Source: JALZBN01 sp035525375 | Lineage (GTDB): Bacteria; Actinomycetota; Acidimicrobiia; Acidimicrobiales; AC-14 | Length of the DNA stretch: 35,337 bases | Assembly (NCBI GenBank): GCA_035525375.1 | Contig: DATLEI010000077.1 | Location: 1 to 35,337 of the forward strand | Direction of reading: 5' to 3' | Shown here: piece by piece, positions 16,563 through 24,600 of the stretch | Layout: each line of letters opens with the position of its first letter | Position numbering within the stretch: the first letter of the stretch is position 1 | Position numbers and translations under genes: made by a program | Notes under the pieces: generated by a model | What the model was told of the DNA's origin: nothing | The model's database searches: none | The model's input: only the letters and a program-made list of their open reading frames with translations

Positions 16563-18176
16563 TCAGAGGTCGGATTCCCCGGACATGCCGACCGGCTCAG
16601 CGGTTGGCGCCATCACCGGTACTGGTGGCCTGTCCCCTCCATTGGTTGTGAGCGGGGTGGAATAGGTCATGCCCTGGCCAAACTCCATGTGGTAGGCGGG
16701 CGTGCCGTGCTCGAAGATATCGAGCCCCTCGAGCTCGCCGTCCTTCTCGACCCGAAGGTTCCAGGTGCCCGGAATCGACCTGATGAGCTTCATGGCGATC
16801 ATGGCGACTGTGAAGACGACGACAACGGCGGTGAGACTGCCGATGGCCTGGGCTTTCAGCTGATCAAGCCCGCCTCCGTAGAACAGCCCCTGCACGAGCG
16901 TTGACTTGTCGACCCCGTCTGCTGTCGGGATGCCGTACTTCCCGGCCGCGAACAATCCGACCGCGAGTGTCCCCCAGATCCCACAGAATCCGTGGACGGC
17001 GACGGCGCCAATGGGGTCATCCCACCGGCGGTTCTCCATGAAGTCGACGCCCAGAGGAACGATGACGCCCGCAGCGGCTCCGATCATGATGGCGCCCATG
17101 GGCGACACCCAGTAGCAAGGCGCCGTGACGGCCACCAGACCCCCGAGGAAGCCATTGATCGACATGCCTAGGTCCCATTTCTTCGAGCGGGGATAGACGA
17201 ACACCACCGCCACCAAGCCGCCGGCGCACGCGGCGAGGGTTGTATTCGCTGCCACCCGGCCGATGCCCGTCCAGTCCATGGCCGACAGCGTCGAGCCCGG
17301 GTTGAAGCCGTACCAACCGAACCAGAGGATCACCGCGCCAATCGCCGCGATGGTCAGGTCGTGAGGCGCCGTTGGCCCGCCACCGTCACGCTTGAACCTC
17401 CGTCCAAGTCGAGGCCCGAGGGCGATACACCCGGCGAGGGCGACCATGCCCCCGACGGTGTGAACGACTGTAGATCCAGCGAAATCCCGAAAGACGGCGC
17501 CGTTAGTGAACGTGTTCAGGAAGTCAGGCGTCATGTTGCCGAGCCAGCCGCCCGGACCCCACACCCAGTGTCCGAAGATCGGGTAGATGAGCCCGGACAC
17601 CATGGCGCTGTAGATGATGTCGCCCTTGAAGCTGGTGCGCCCGATCATCGCTCCTGACGTGATCGTCGACGCGGTGTCGGCGAACGCGAACTGGAAGAGG
17701 AAGAACGCCAGGAAGGCGACACCCGTCGACCCATAGGCATCGGTCATGCCGTGAAGGAAGAAGTACTCGTTCCCGATGAAGCCGTTGCCCGTGCCAAACA
17801 TGAACGCGAACCCGACCGCGAAGAAGAGGATCCCGCACAAGCAAGTGTCGAAGATGCACTCGAGCATGATGTTGACGGTTTCCCTCGAGCGGGCGAAGCC
17901 GGCCTCGAGCGCCATGAACCCGGCCTGCATGAAGAAGACGAGGAACGCGGCGACGAGCACCCAGACGGTGTTGATCGGGCTGATGAGGTCATTGGCCTGG
18001 TGCACGATTGGCTCGGCCTCTTGGGCGAATGCGGCTGATTCGAAGGCCCACGCGAAGCCTTTGATCGCCGCGAACACCCCCACGATGCCGAGTAACTTGC
18101 CGCCGAGGATCGCCCACATCAGCTTGCGGGTGTCCCTGTCCTGGAGCTGCCTTAACTTCCCGAGTTTGGTGAGCAT
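16563..18176 (-). CDS. amt: Ammonium transporter AmtB
   Basis: About 537 residues. An N-terminal hydrophobic segment (WAILGGKLLGIVGVFAAIKG) is followed by the 11-helix Amt core. The pore-lining twin histidines are in AGSTVVHTVGGM and AVAVHGFCGIWGTL. Other hallmarks are FMQAGFMALEAGFARSRETVN, FGHWVWGPGGW and ILWFGWYGFNPGS. Amt proteins conduct ammonium/ammonia across the membrane under nitrogen limitation. The C-terminal tail after the last helix is long (about 60 residues, with LEGLDIFEHG and a Pro/Thr-rich end), and this tail region is where P-II docks in known Amt proteins. The start could also be GTG 18185. Cotranscribed with the P-II gene. Confidence 0.95.
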   Translation of the reverse strand: MLTKLGKLRQLQDRDTRKLMWAILGGKLLGIVGVFAAIKGFAWAFESAAFAQEAEPIVHQANDLISPINTVWVLVAAFLVFFMQAGFMALEAGFARSRETVNIMLECIFDTCLCGILFFAVGFAFMFGTGNGFIGNEYFFLHGMTDAYGSTGVAFLAFFLFQFAFADTASTITSGAMIGRTSFKGDIIYSAMVSGLIYPIFGHWVWGPGGWLGNMTPDFLNTFTNGAVFRDFAGSTVVHTVGGMVALAGCIALGPRLGRRFKRDGGGPTAPHDLTIAAIGAVILWFGWYGFNPGSTLSAMDWTGIGRVAANTTLAACAGGLVAVVFVYPRSKKWDLGMSINGFLGGLVAVTAPCYWVSPMGAIMIGAAAGVIVPLGVDFMENRRWDDPIGAVAVHGFCGIWGTLAVGLFAAGKYGIPTADGVDKSTLVQGLFYGGGLDQLKAQAIGSLTAVVVVFTVAMIAMKLIRSIPGTWNLRVEKDGELEGLDIFEHGTPAYHMEFGQGMTYSTPLTTNGGDRPPVPVMAPTAEPVGMSGESDL

Positions 18177-18221
18177 GTCGGGCACCGTACGGGTCCGCCA
18201 TTACGGAACCGTTCACTAGAT

Positions 18222-18237
18222 GTTTCAGGTTTGTGAA
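18222..18237 (-). promoter_or_regulatory. Candidate GlnR-type nitrogen-control box upstream of amt
   Basis: The minus strand reads TTCAC-AAACCT-GAAAC, which fits the TnAC-N6-GAAAC core of actinobacterial GlnR half-sites, about 45-60 bp before the amt start. A second TTCAC on the plus strand (18212-18216) forms an inverted repeat with GTGAA (18233-18237). Whether this organism has GlnR cannot be seen here. Confidence 0.3.
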
Positions 18238-18280
18238 TGGATGCCCGTGTCGCGTCCTGCCCGCACCTGGCAGGAGTCGG

Positions 18281-19297
18281 CTACCTCGTTGGCGGACCAG
18301 CGGCCCGGCGCGCCGAGATCGGTCGATCGAGGTGAAGGAGACCGCCCCCTTGCTGATCTGCGTAGGGCGAGAAGAGGTCGGTCGCCACGAACCGGGAACG
18401 AGTCGCAGCCAGCGACGCCGCGTCAGGCTTTTGCCGGAGGTTGAAGAACGGCTCCTGGTAGATGAAGCTCCGGTCGACGCCGAGGTCGGAGAGAGCCTGC
18501 GACATCTCCTCGATCATGGCCCCGTTCCCGACGAGCAAGTATCGGGTGCCACCGAGCGTAGGCAGAAGCGGCGGCACGGACTCCGTGACCCGCCCAGTCA
18601 AGCCCTTCCAGCCTGAAGGAGGCTGAGAAAGGGTGACCTTGTAGGAGAAGAGAGGATTACGTTTGACGAGACCCTCGAGGACGTCGAGCAGGCACAAATC
18701 GTCGAGAAGGCGAAGGCCCCAGAAGAGCCGGATCGGACGACGGAAGCCTTGGTTGGTGAGCACGGGAACCAACGAGAGGAACGGGCCGATACCGACACCG
18801 GTAGCAAGAAGGACGAGTTCGTCGTCGAACTCCTTGGGAACCATGGAGCGACCAAGTGGACCCCGGAACGCGATCACATCGCCGACGCTGAGCGATCCGA
18901 GGTAGATCGACAGGGGACCTTCGGGCACGAGCCGCACCAACAGTTGAAAGGTCCCATCGTCGGCCGGCGGCGAGACGATGCAGTAGGGCGTCTTGCGCCA
19001 GCCATAACCGGGAAACTCGAGTTGGATCCCTATGAACTGGCCGGGTTTGAATCTGAAGGCTTCGGCATCGAAGGCTCTGAACGAGATGCGTACGGTGCCA
19101 GTGGAGGTCAGGGTGTCGAAGGCGGTGACTTCGGCGTGGTGGTCGTAGCGATCGACTCGTCGGAGCTTGCGCTCCGGCGCCCCCCGAGACAGGGGGAAGG
19201 AGGTCTCCTCGGGCGCCGCTTCGATGTCCCTGGTGCCAGCCCGAATCGGCATCGACCTGTGGCGCAAATTGCGTTCGTCACCGCGGTTCTCGGCCAA
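18281..19297 (-). CDS. Ferredoxin-NADP reductase-like flavoprotein
   Basis: Up to 338 residues, FNR superfamily. The FAD domain has FRFKPGQFIGIQLEF near residue 82 and the flavin motif KTPYCIVSPP near 102 (RxYS-like). The NAD(P) domain has LLATGVGIGPFLSLVPVL near 163 and the C-terminal FNR motif TRYLLVGNGAMIEEM. It would transfer electrons between NAD(P)H and a carrier such as ferredoxin, but no [2Fe-2S] domain is fused and no ferredoxin gene is adjacent. The first 45 residues are not conserved-looking; a start at ATG 19252 (MPIRAG) is possible. About 55 C-terminal residues extend past the core. It is on the same strand as the amt genes but separated from them. Confidence 0.85.
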   Translation of the reverse strand: MAENRGDERNLRHRSMPIRAGTRDIEAAPEETSFPLSRGAPERKLRRVDRYDHHAEVTAFDTLTSTGTVRISFRAFDAEAFRFKPGQFIGIQLEFPGYGWRKTPYCIVSPPADDGTFQLLVRLVPEGPLSIYLGSLSVGDVIAFRGPLGRSMVPKEFDDELVLLATGVGIGPFLSLVPVLTNQGFRRPIRLFWGLRLLDDLCLLDVLEGLVKRNPLFSYKVTLSQPPSGWKGLTGRVTESVPPLLPTLGGTRYLLVGNGAMIEEMSQALSDLGVDRSFIYQEPFFNLRQKPDAASLAATRSRFVATDLFSPYADQQGGGLLHLDRPISARRAAGPPTR

Positions 19298-19369
19298 TCG
19301 CCTCCTCCCGGCTGTAGGGCATCCAGGGTAGCCACCACTAGGCCGGGACCCGGCGCGCCGAAGGTCGCG

Positions 19370-20191
19370 CTACGCCACCTTGCGATAGCGGTGCACTGCC
19401 AGAGGGGCGAACACAATGAGGATGGCGGCGATCCATCCCAGACACTTGAGTACCGGTGTCAGCGTCGGGCCGCCAGAAAGCAGCGCCCGCGCGGCGTCGA
19501 CGGTGGCCGACACCGGCTGATGGGCGGCGAACGCCTGGAGCCACCCGGGCATCGTGTCCAGCGGGACGAAAGCCGTGGACGCGAAGACGAGCGGGGCCAT
19601 CACGGGGAACGCGGCGGCCTGAGCCGTCTCGGGGTCGCCCACCATGAGCCCGACAGTCGCGAAGATCCATGAGAAGGCGTAGCCGAAGAGCACCACGAGG
19701 ACGACAGCGGCAAGCGCACTGGGCACGTTCGTGTGGACGCGGAACCCAACAAGAAATCCGACGAGGCCCATGAGGAGGACGACGAACACGTTTCGGATCA
19801 AATCGGCGGTGGTGCGCCCTGCGAGTACTGCCGACCGGGCCATCGGGAGCGATCGGAATCGTTCGATGAGGCCGGTGTGCATGTCGGCGGCCAGCCCTAC
19901 CGCAGCACCCAGTGCTCCGAACACGACCGTCTGCACAAAGATGCCCGGCATCAGGTAGTCGACGTAGTCACCGCCCTGGATAGGTATCGCGCCGCCGAAC
20001 ACATAACGAAAGAGCAGAACGAACACGACGGGCTGGATGGTGCTGAAGATGAGGAGTTGTGGCACCCGGATATACGCGAGGAGGTTCCTCCAGGTGACGG
20101 CGATCGTGTCACGTACTGCTCCAGTGAGCCGGGTTAAACCCCTCGGCTCGGTCATGATCGGCAGGGGGATCGCCGGTGCGGTTGCGCTCAT
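19370..20191 (-). CDS. ABC-2 type exporter permease (DrrB-like)
   Basis: A 273-residue ABC-2 permease with six membrane segments. DrrB-type markers include LLIFSTIQPVVFVLLFRYVFGG, YVDYLMPGIFVQTVVFGA, ERFRSLPMARSAVLAGRTTADL and VASTAFVPLDTMPGWLQAFAAHQP. It pairs with the ATPase encoded just upstream, overlapping by four bases (ATGA). DrrAB systems export drugs, antibiotics or lipids; the substrate here is not evident. The convergent-side space to the flavoprotein gene is short (72 nt). Confidence 0.92.
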   Translation of the reverse strand: MSATAPAIPLPIMTEPRGLTRLTGAVRDTIAVTWRNLLAYIRVPQLLIFSTIQPVVFVLLFRYVFGGAIPIQGGDYVDYLMPGIFVQTVVFGALGAAVGLAADMHTGLIERFRSLPMARSAVLAGRTTADLIRNVFVVLLMGLVGFLVGFRVHTNVPSALAAVVLVVLFGYAFSWIFATVGLMVGDPETAQAAAFPVMAPLVFASTAFVPLDTMPGWLQAFAAHQPVSATVDAARALLSGGPTLTPVLKCLGWIAAILIVFAPLAVHRYRKVA

Positions 20192-21171
20192 GCAGCACCT
20201 CGCTGTCTGTCGTTGGTCGACGCCGCGTCACCGGGTTCGGCGTGGCGGCCGGTCAGGGCCAGGAAGACGTCGTCGAGGCTGGGATCGCGCAGAGCCAGTG
20301 TGGTCGCGGCCAGGCCCTGTGCGTCGAGGGTGCGCAATGCGTCCATCACCGTCTTGGCTCCGTCATCGGCCTTGAGCCGAACGACCGTGTCCTCGCGCTG
20401 CACGCCGTCTCCGTCGAGGTGTGAGAGGGCAGCTTCGGCGGCAATGGCTGCAGCTTGGGTCTCCAACCCGATCTCCACGACAGTCGATCCAAGTCGGGCC
20501 TTCAGCTCGACCGGGGTTCCTTCGGCGATCACCTTGCCGCCGTCGATCACGGCTATTCGCTCGGCGAGCCTGTCGGCTTCCTCCAGGTATTGCGTCGTCA
20601 GGAGGACGGTCGTGCCTTCGGCCACCAGCTCACGGATCATCTCCCACAGGTCGTTACGACTCTGGGGGTCGAGGCCTGTTGTCGGCTCGTCGAGGAACAG
20701 GACGGGCGGTTTGTGCACGAGGGCGGCGGCGACATCGAGCCGGCGCCGCATGCCGCCCGAGTAGGTGCGGGCAGGTCGGTCGCCCGCGTCGGTCAGCCCG
20801 AATCTATCGAGCAGCTCTCCCGCGCGAGCCACGACTTCCGCCTTGGGCAGCTGTGTGAGCTTGCCGACCAGGCGGAGATTCTCCCGGCCGGTGAGGTTGC
20901 CGTCGATCGCCGCGAACTGCCCAGTGAGTCCGATGAGGCGGCGCACGGTGACCGGTTCACGCGTCACATCGAAACCGAGCACTGAGGCGTGACCCTCGTC
21001 GGCCTGAAGGATCGTGGTCAGGATACGAACAGTTGTCGTCTTGCCCGCGCCGTTGGGTCCGAGCAGGCCGTACACCGTGCCAGGCGCAACGTTCAGGTCG
21101 ACACCGTCGAGTGCGACGACATCGCCGAACCGCTTGTGGAGCCCTTCGACGCGAATGGCTGAATCAGTCAT
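20188..21171 (-). CDS. ABC exporter ATP-binding protein (DrrA-like)
   Basis: A 327-residue ATPase from ATG 21171, which has GGTGAGG just upstream; the frame also extends to 21210. Walker A is GPNGAGKTTT (Lys44), the signature YSGGMRRRLDVAAALV near 138, Walker B VLFLDEPTTGLD near 160, and the switch His is replaced by Gln in LLTTQYLEEADRLA, as is normal in the DrrA family. The C-terminal DrrA-type regulatory domain (about 220-310) ends with LRDPSLDDVFLALTGRHAE. It forms an exporter with the downstream permease. The divergent MarR gene is its likely regulator. Confidence 0.94.
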   Translation of the reverse strand: MTDSAIRVEGLHKRFGDVVALDGVDLNVAPGTVYGLLGPNGAGKTTTVRILTTILQADEGHASVLGFDVTREPVTVRRLIGLTGQFAAIDGNLTGRENLRLVGKLTQLPKAEVVARAGELLDRFGLTDAGDRPARTYSGGMRRRLDVAAALVHKPPVLFLDEPTTGLDPQSRNDLWEMIRELVAEGTTVLLTTQYLEEADRLAERIAVIDGGKVIAEGTPVELKARLGSTVVEIGLETQAAAIAAEAALSHLDGDGVQREDTVVRLKADDGAKTVMDALRTLDAQGLAATTLALRDPSLDDVFLALTGRHAEPGDAASTNDRQRGAA

Positions 21172-21193
21172 GGCCTCACCTTCGCGCGACTGA

Positions 21194-21264
21194 TTGAAGT
21201 CGTCAAGCAATTTGGAGAAGAAACTATTGGCATCATTGAACTATCCGTACAGAAGCGGTACCAT
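21194..21264 (+). promoter_or_regulatory. Divergent control region: inverted repeats and leaderless marR promoter
   Basis: TTGA-AGTCG-TCAA (21194-21206) is an inverted repeat nested in ATTG-N11-CAAT (21193-21211), and ATTGAA recurs at 21235-21240. These are candidate MarR operator half-sites in front of the exporter genes. For the marR gene, TTGAAC (21236-21241) and TACCAT (21259-21264) are spaced exactly 17 bp, placing transcription start at about GTG 21271, a leaderless mRNA. Confidence 0.5.
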
Positions 21265-21270
21265 CGGTAT

Positions 21271-21720
21271 GTGGCCACTCGCACCCCAACGGCGAAAGAC
21301 GCGTTGGCGAAAGAGGTTTGGGGCCAGCTCTACAATTACTTCCAGCTCCATCGCGCCGTGGTCCAGGAGCATCTTGTCGAGATGGGGTTGAGCTTCGGCG
21401 ACCTGCGAGCACTCATGGTCCTCGAGCCCGAGGGTCCCCGTCCGATGCACACGCTCGCAGAGGCCTGGGCATGCGATGCCTCCAACGCGACGTGGATGGT
21501 CGACCGCCTCGAGCAGCGAGGTCTGGTGGAGCGGCGAATGCTCCCGGCTGACCGCAGAGTGAAGGCAGTAGTACTCACCGCCGCGGGTGTGGAGACGAAG
21601 GTGAAGCTTCTCGAACGACTGAGCCGGCCCCCCGATGACCTCCTGGCCCTCAGTGCTGCGGATCTCGAAGCCGTGCGTGATGCGCTGGCCAAGCTGCCGA
21701 AAGGTTCGCGGCAGCTCTAG
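21271..21720 (+). CDS. MarR-family transcriptional regulator
   Basis: A 149-residue winged-helix regulator. The recognition region is MHTLAEAWACDASNATWMVDRLEQRGLVERR, followed by the wing MLPADRRVKAVVLTAAG, typical of MarR. The start GTG 21271 coincides with the predicted transcription start. It is divergent from the DrrAB-like exporter with 99 bp between start codons, the standard layout of a MarR that represses an efflux system and itself in response to a ligand. Its stop shares the palindromic CTAG with the convergent gene's stop. Confidence 0.92.
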   Translation: MATRTPTAKDALAKEVWGQLYNYFQLHRAVVQEHLVEMGLSFGDLRALMVLEPEGPRPMHTLAEAWACDASNATWMVDRLEQRGLVERRMLPADRRVKAVVLTAAGVETKVKLLERLSRPPDDLLALSAADLEAVRDALAKLPKGSRQL

Positions 21721-22685
21721 ATCAGCTGTAGGACGTTGTCGATGGTGAGGGCCGGCGCAGTGTCAGCTCTGGCGAGCAGGCGGTTCAGCTCCGACTGCAG
21801 GGTGTTGGCGTGGCCGACAAGGGAGTCGCTGAGGTCACCGAACGTCTGCCCGCCCGCCTCGGGAACTCTGTAGGAGTACAGGTCGCGGGGGCGGGCCCGG
21901 GGGGCCGTCTTCATCAGGTTCGCCATCATGAACCGGTAGCGGCTCAGAGCCTCGCCGAACGCGTCCTCGATCGAATAGAACTCGAGCAGTCTCGGGAAGT
22001 CGACGAGATCAACCAACGCCGACTTCTCCGCGTTCGCCCCCTCGCCGGTCAGCAACACCCCTATCGAGCGCTCGATCAACCGCGTCGGCGCGGCACACAC
22101 CCGCCCGGTTTCCTGGCGCGCGAAGTGACCCTCTGCCTCAGCGAAGTGAACCACTTCGGCGGCGTCGAGCGTGGTCCCGTAGGGGCCCCGTCGGTTGAGG
22201 AGATCGAGTGCCGCAGAGAACAGACCGCGACTCGCCTTGAAGATCGACGCCACATACGGGGGCAACTTCCTGTACGGCGGAACCGGGTCGACTCCTCTGT
22301 AGAACAGGATCAGCGGGAGAGTGAGACCGAGGTGGCTCGTGTCGTAAAGGGCACGCGGTGTCGCCTTTCGTTGCGGGAACAGGGCCAGGTAGTTGGTCGT
22401 GAACCAAGAGAAGCCGTCGAGGATCTCCGCCGTGTCCTGGCGCAGTGCCTCGTACGCGGCAACGTTCATGGTGCCGCCGCTCCTCGAGGGCGAGTCGGCG
22501 TAAGAGCACTTTGCTGTGGTCATCGGGACTCCGGCGCGCACAAGGTCTTTGCGGGCCCGTTTTGGCGCCGAGTCTTCGAGCAGCAGTCGTCCTGTCTCGT
22601 CGGTTTGGTCTCGGACGTTCAGTACGTCGGAGATTCGCAATCCCGGCGCGAGTCGCGGAGCCTCCGGAGTGCTACCCATGGGCAA
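21717..22685 (-). CDS. Conserved-looking protein of unknown function
   Basis: Up to 322 residues; no family recognised. From ATG 22469 (MNVAAYEALRQDTAEIL) the protein looks well folded and mostly helical, with GAGGAG 11 nt upstream, so the true product may be 250 residues. ATG 22523 is also possible. Segments of note are FSWFTTNYLALFPQ, LTLPLILFYRGVDPVPPYRKLPPYV, a Cys in GRVCAAPTRL and LVDFPRLLEFYSIEDAFGEALSRYRFMMANL. There is no signal peptide or clear transmembrane helix. The upstream extension (residues 1-72) is Arg/Asp-rich and less convincing. It ends overlapping the marR stop, and the LPxTG protein gene ends 1 nt before its frame begins. Confidence 0.65.
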   Translation of the reverse strand: MPMGSTPEAPRLAPGLRISDVLNVRDQTDETGRLLLEDSAPKRARKDLVRAGVPMTTAKCSYADSPSRSGGTMNVAAYEALRQDTAEILDGFSWFTTNYLALFPQRKATPRALYDTSHLGLTLPLILFYRGVDPVPPYRKLPPYVASIFKASRGLFSAALDLLNRRGPYGTTLDAAEVVHFAEAEGHFARQETGRVCAAPTRLIERSIGVLLTGEGANAEKSALVDLVDFPRLLEFYSIEDAFGEALSRYRFMMANLMKTAPRARPRDLYSYRVPEAGGQTFGDLSDSLVGHANTLQSELNRLLARADTAPALTIDNVLQLI

Positions 22686-22686
22686 C

Positions 22687-23235
22687 TCAGCGCCGCACGC
22701 GGGCCGTCAGGCCCCAGCCTGCGGCGCCCAGTCCGAGCAGCATGAGCCCGGGGAGGAGCATGGATGGCGCGCCGGTGTTCGGCATCATCGGCGCGACCGT
22801 TGTGGTGGTCGGGCCACTCGCCGCAGTCGGACTCGTCATCGTGGCAGTCGTCGACGGACTGGTTCGCGCCGCCGTAGTTGGCGCCGCCGTCGTTGGCACC
22901 GTCGCGGATTGCGGGCTCGTCGAGGCCGTGGTCTGGGCGGGAGCACTTGAAACTGCAGGCGTTGTCGTTGATATGGCCGCTGGCACTGTCGTGGGAACGG
23001 CGGCGGTCGTGGCGGAGGTACTCGTCGGAGGCTGATTCGTCGATCGCGCTGTGGTTGATGGCGATGTGGTCGAGGGTGCGGCCTGACTCACATCGTCAGC
23101 GGCGCTGTTCTCGCTTTCGCGCACCGCGACTGTTGTGACTCCGGCTGCAAGCAACAGGAGGATGACGATGAAGAGACTGGCGCGTGCCGCACGGTTCATG
23201 GAGAAGGCGATCGGTTTGAGGTCTGGAGCCGTCAC
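22687..23235 (-). CDS. Stalk-only surface protein with LPxTG-like sorting signal
   Basis: A 182-residue protein in three parts: an N-terminal hydrophobic segment (ARASLFIVILLLLAAGVTTVAV), about 105 residues almost entirely Thr, Ser, Ala and Pro, and a C-terminal sortase signal MPNTGAPSMLL, hydrophobic helix and RVRR. It has no globular domain, so it would form a wall-anchored, probably glycosylated rod. The start may be GTG 23235 or ATG 23199, the latter placing the signal peptide nearer the terminus. No Shine-Dalgarno sequence settles this. The anchor type (MPNTG) differs from LALTG in the DUF3494 protein. No sortase gene is in the window. Confidence 0.75.
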   Translation of the reverse strand: MTAPDLKPIAFSMNRAARASLFIVILLLLAAGVTTVAVRESENSAADDVSQAAPSTTSPSTTARSTNQPPTSTSATTAAVPTTVPAAISTTTPAVSSAPAQTTASTSPQSATVPTTAAPTTAARTSPSTTATMTSPTAASGPTTTTVAPMMPNTGAPSMLLPGLMLLGLGAAGWGLTARVRR

Positions 23236-23458
23236 TGTAGGGGGTTACGGCGCTGTAAACGGTCACCCCGGCGCGTCACGAGCCCAGCCGAAGCCGGGCC
23301 CGTGCCTCAAGTGCGTATGTGGACCATTGGGTTTCAACCGAGGGCTGCGACCGTAGTGTGTCTAGTTCCTACCCTCAGGCACACCTCGCAAACGACGACG
23401 GCAACCTCCTACGCCCTATGGTCGAGCAACAGGTGCATCCAGCCGACGTCCGAGAAGG
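23236..23458. other. Intergenic region with an imperfect hairpin
   Basis: This 223-bp stretch has no convincing gene. CACG-a-GCCC-a-GC / GC-c-GGGC-c-CGTG (23277-23304) folds as a 10-pair stem with two A-C mismatches and a CGAA loop; no T-run follows, so it is not a clear terminator. TTTACA on the minus strand (23259-23254) is a possible -35 for the stalk gene, but no good -10 follows. Confidence 0.35.
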
Positions 23459-23944
23459 TCAGGCCGGCGCACTCCGGCCGTCATACTCCGACCAGGGCAC
23501 GGGGTCCGCGCCGTTGATCTGGGCGACGAACTCACCAAGGAACCAGTTGCGGAACCGGACTGCCTCCGGCGGGGGAGCCACGGTGAGGAGGTCGCCGTGA
23601 AGGCAGTACTCGTCGGCGCGCGCCAAGAGCTCAGTCAACTCCGCGGCCGCTTCGCGCACTGCCGACGGAAGGTGATACGTCAGGTCGATGGTTTCGGCAT
23701 TCGTCTCGATCGCAGCCTGGAGTTCGGCCGTCGGTGATGCTGTGAAGCTGCTGAAGCGCTCGTTGAGTCGCTCAATCACCGACAAGAGCTGAGCCGGCAC
23801 TTCGTGTCCAGCGCTCGGCGGTCGGGCCAGCACAAGGGCGAACTCCCGGAACAACTCATCGTGGTGCGCTGATGAGTTGCGATAGGTGTCAAGCGCCAGT
23901 CCGACGATGTGAACCTCGACCAACGCCTCGCTGGCGTCGGTCAC
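23459..23944 (-). CDS. Protein of unknown function partnered with an anti-sigma-type ATPase
   Basis: A 161-residue soluble, largely helical protein (GTG 23944) with no signal or membrane segment. It has the pattern ALDTYRNSSAHHDELFREFALV, VIERLNERFSSFTASPTAELQAAIE, then IDLTYHLPSAVREAAAELTELLARADEYC, and a C-terminal FRNWFLGEFVAQINGADPVPW. Its start overlaps the stop of the upstream ATPase gene by four bases (GTGA), so the two are translationally coupled. I recall similar small proteins next to RsbW-like kinases in actinobacteria but know no assigned role. A regulatory partner is inferred from position. Confidence 0.8.
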   Translation of the reverse strand: MTDASEALVEVHIVGLALDTYRNSSAHHDELFREFALVLARPPSAGHEVPAQLLSVIERLNERFSSFTASPTAELQAAIETNAETIDLTYHLPSAVREAAAELTELLARADEYCLHGDLLTVAPPPEAVRFRNWFLGEFVAQINGADPVPWSEYDGRSAPA

Positions 23945-24477
23945 GCGCGCACCTCGAGTCGTGCGAGGGTGACTGCCTCGATGGGAGCCATTGCGCTCGG
24001 GCCCGTGCCGTGGTCGGTGCTCTTGAGCGACGGCACATCACTGGTCGCGCCGAGTTCGATCTCAATGGCCGCGAGCCCTTCCAGGATTGCGGCCTCCTGA
24101 GCTCGGGCGTACCGCTCGGTACTGTCGGGATCGAGTTCGAACCATACGGTCTTGCCTGCACTGTCGGTGTCGACGCCCCAACGGGCCGCTATCTGCTCCA
24201 CAAGTTGCAAACCGCGACCGGTTGCCGCCTCGAGGCCGTACCTCTTGGGCGCCGGTGCCACGGGGCTGGCGTCGCGGACGCCGACCCAGACCCGGTCTTC
24301 AGTCACGCGCACGGTGACCTCGGGGGCCGTTCGGGCGTGGAGCACGGCGTTCGTGACCAACTCGCTGACGAGGAGGATGGCGCACTCTTCGAATCCGGCG
24401 GCGCCAACCGCGTCAAGGGTTTCGCGCACGAAACGGCGCGCCTTCGATACGCTCGCCGGTTCGGCCGGGAACGACAA
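23941..24477 (-). CDS. Anti-sigma regulatory factor-type ATP-binding protein (RsbW-like)
   Basis: A 178-residue protein with the GHKL ATPase fold: N-box LVSELVTNAVLHA (about 43-55), G1-box VGVRDASPV near 70 and G2-box GRGLQLVEQIAARWGV near 92. These match the HATPase_c_2 group, including RsbW/SpoIIAB-like anti-sigma kinases and many actinobacterial stand-alone relatives. It would phosphorylate an anti-anti-sigma protein or bind a sigma factor; neither is encoded nearby. About 60 residues follow the ATPase core. The only in-frame start after the upstream stop is TTG 24477, an uncommon choice. Coupled to the downstream gene. Confidence 0.85.
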   Translation of the reverse strand: MSFPAEPASVSKARRFVRETLDAVGAAGFEECAILLVSELVTNAVLHARTAPEVTVRVTEDRVWVGVRDASPVAPAPKRYGLEAATGRGLQLVEQIAARWGVDTDSAGKTVWFELDPDSTERYARAQEAAILEGLAAIEIELGATSDVPSLKSTDHGTGPSAMAPIEAVTLARLEVRA

Positions 24478-24600
24478 GGTCGATTCGATGCCATGACCCT
24501 ACAATTCCCCGCACCGCCTTTGTGGCTCATCGTGTCGCGCGCCGGGTTCTCCCGTCGAAGTCTCCGCCCGATCAGTGCGTTCGCCTGGCACGATAGGGGC

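Noticed and set aside
23236..23458. c-di-AMP or other riboswitch upstream of the stalk protein gene
   Set aside because: No conserved core sequence could be found by eye on either strand.
23872..24600. N-terminal extension of the deacetylase frame
   Set aside because: It is antisense to the RsbW-like ATPase gene, and a signal peptide follows GTG 24601.
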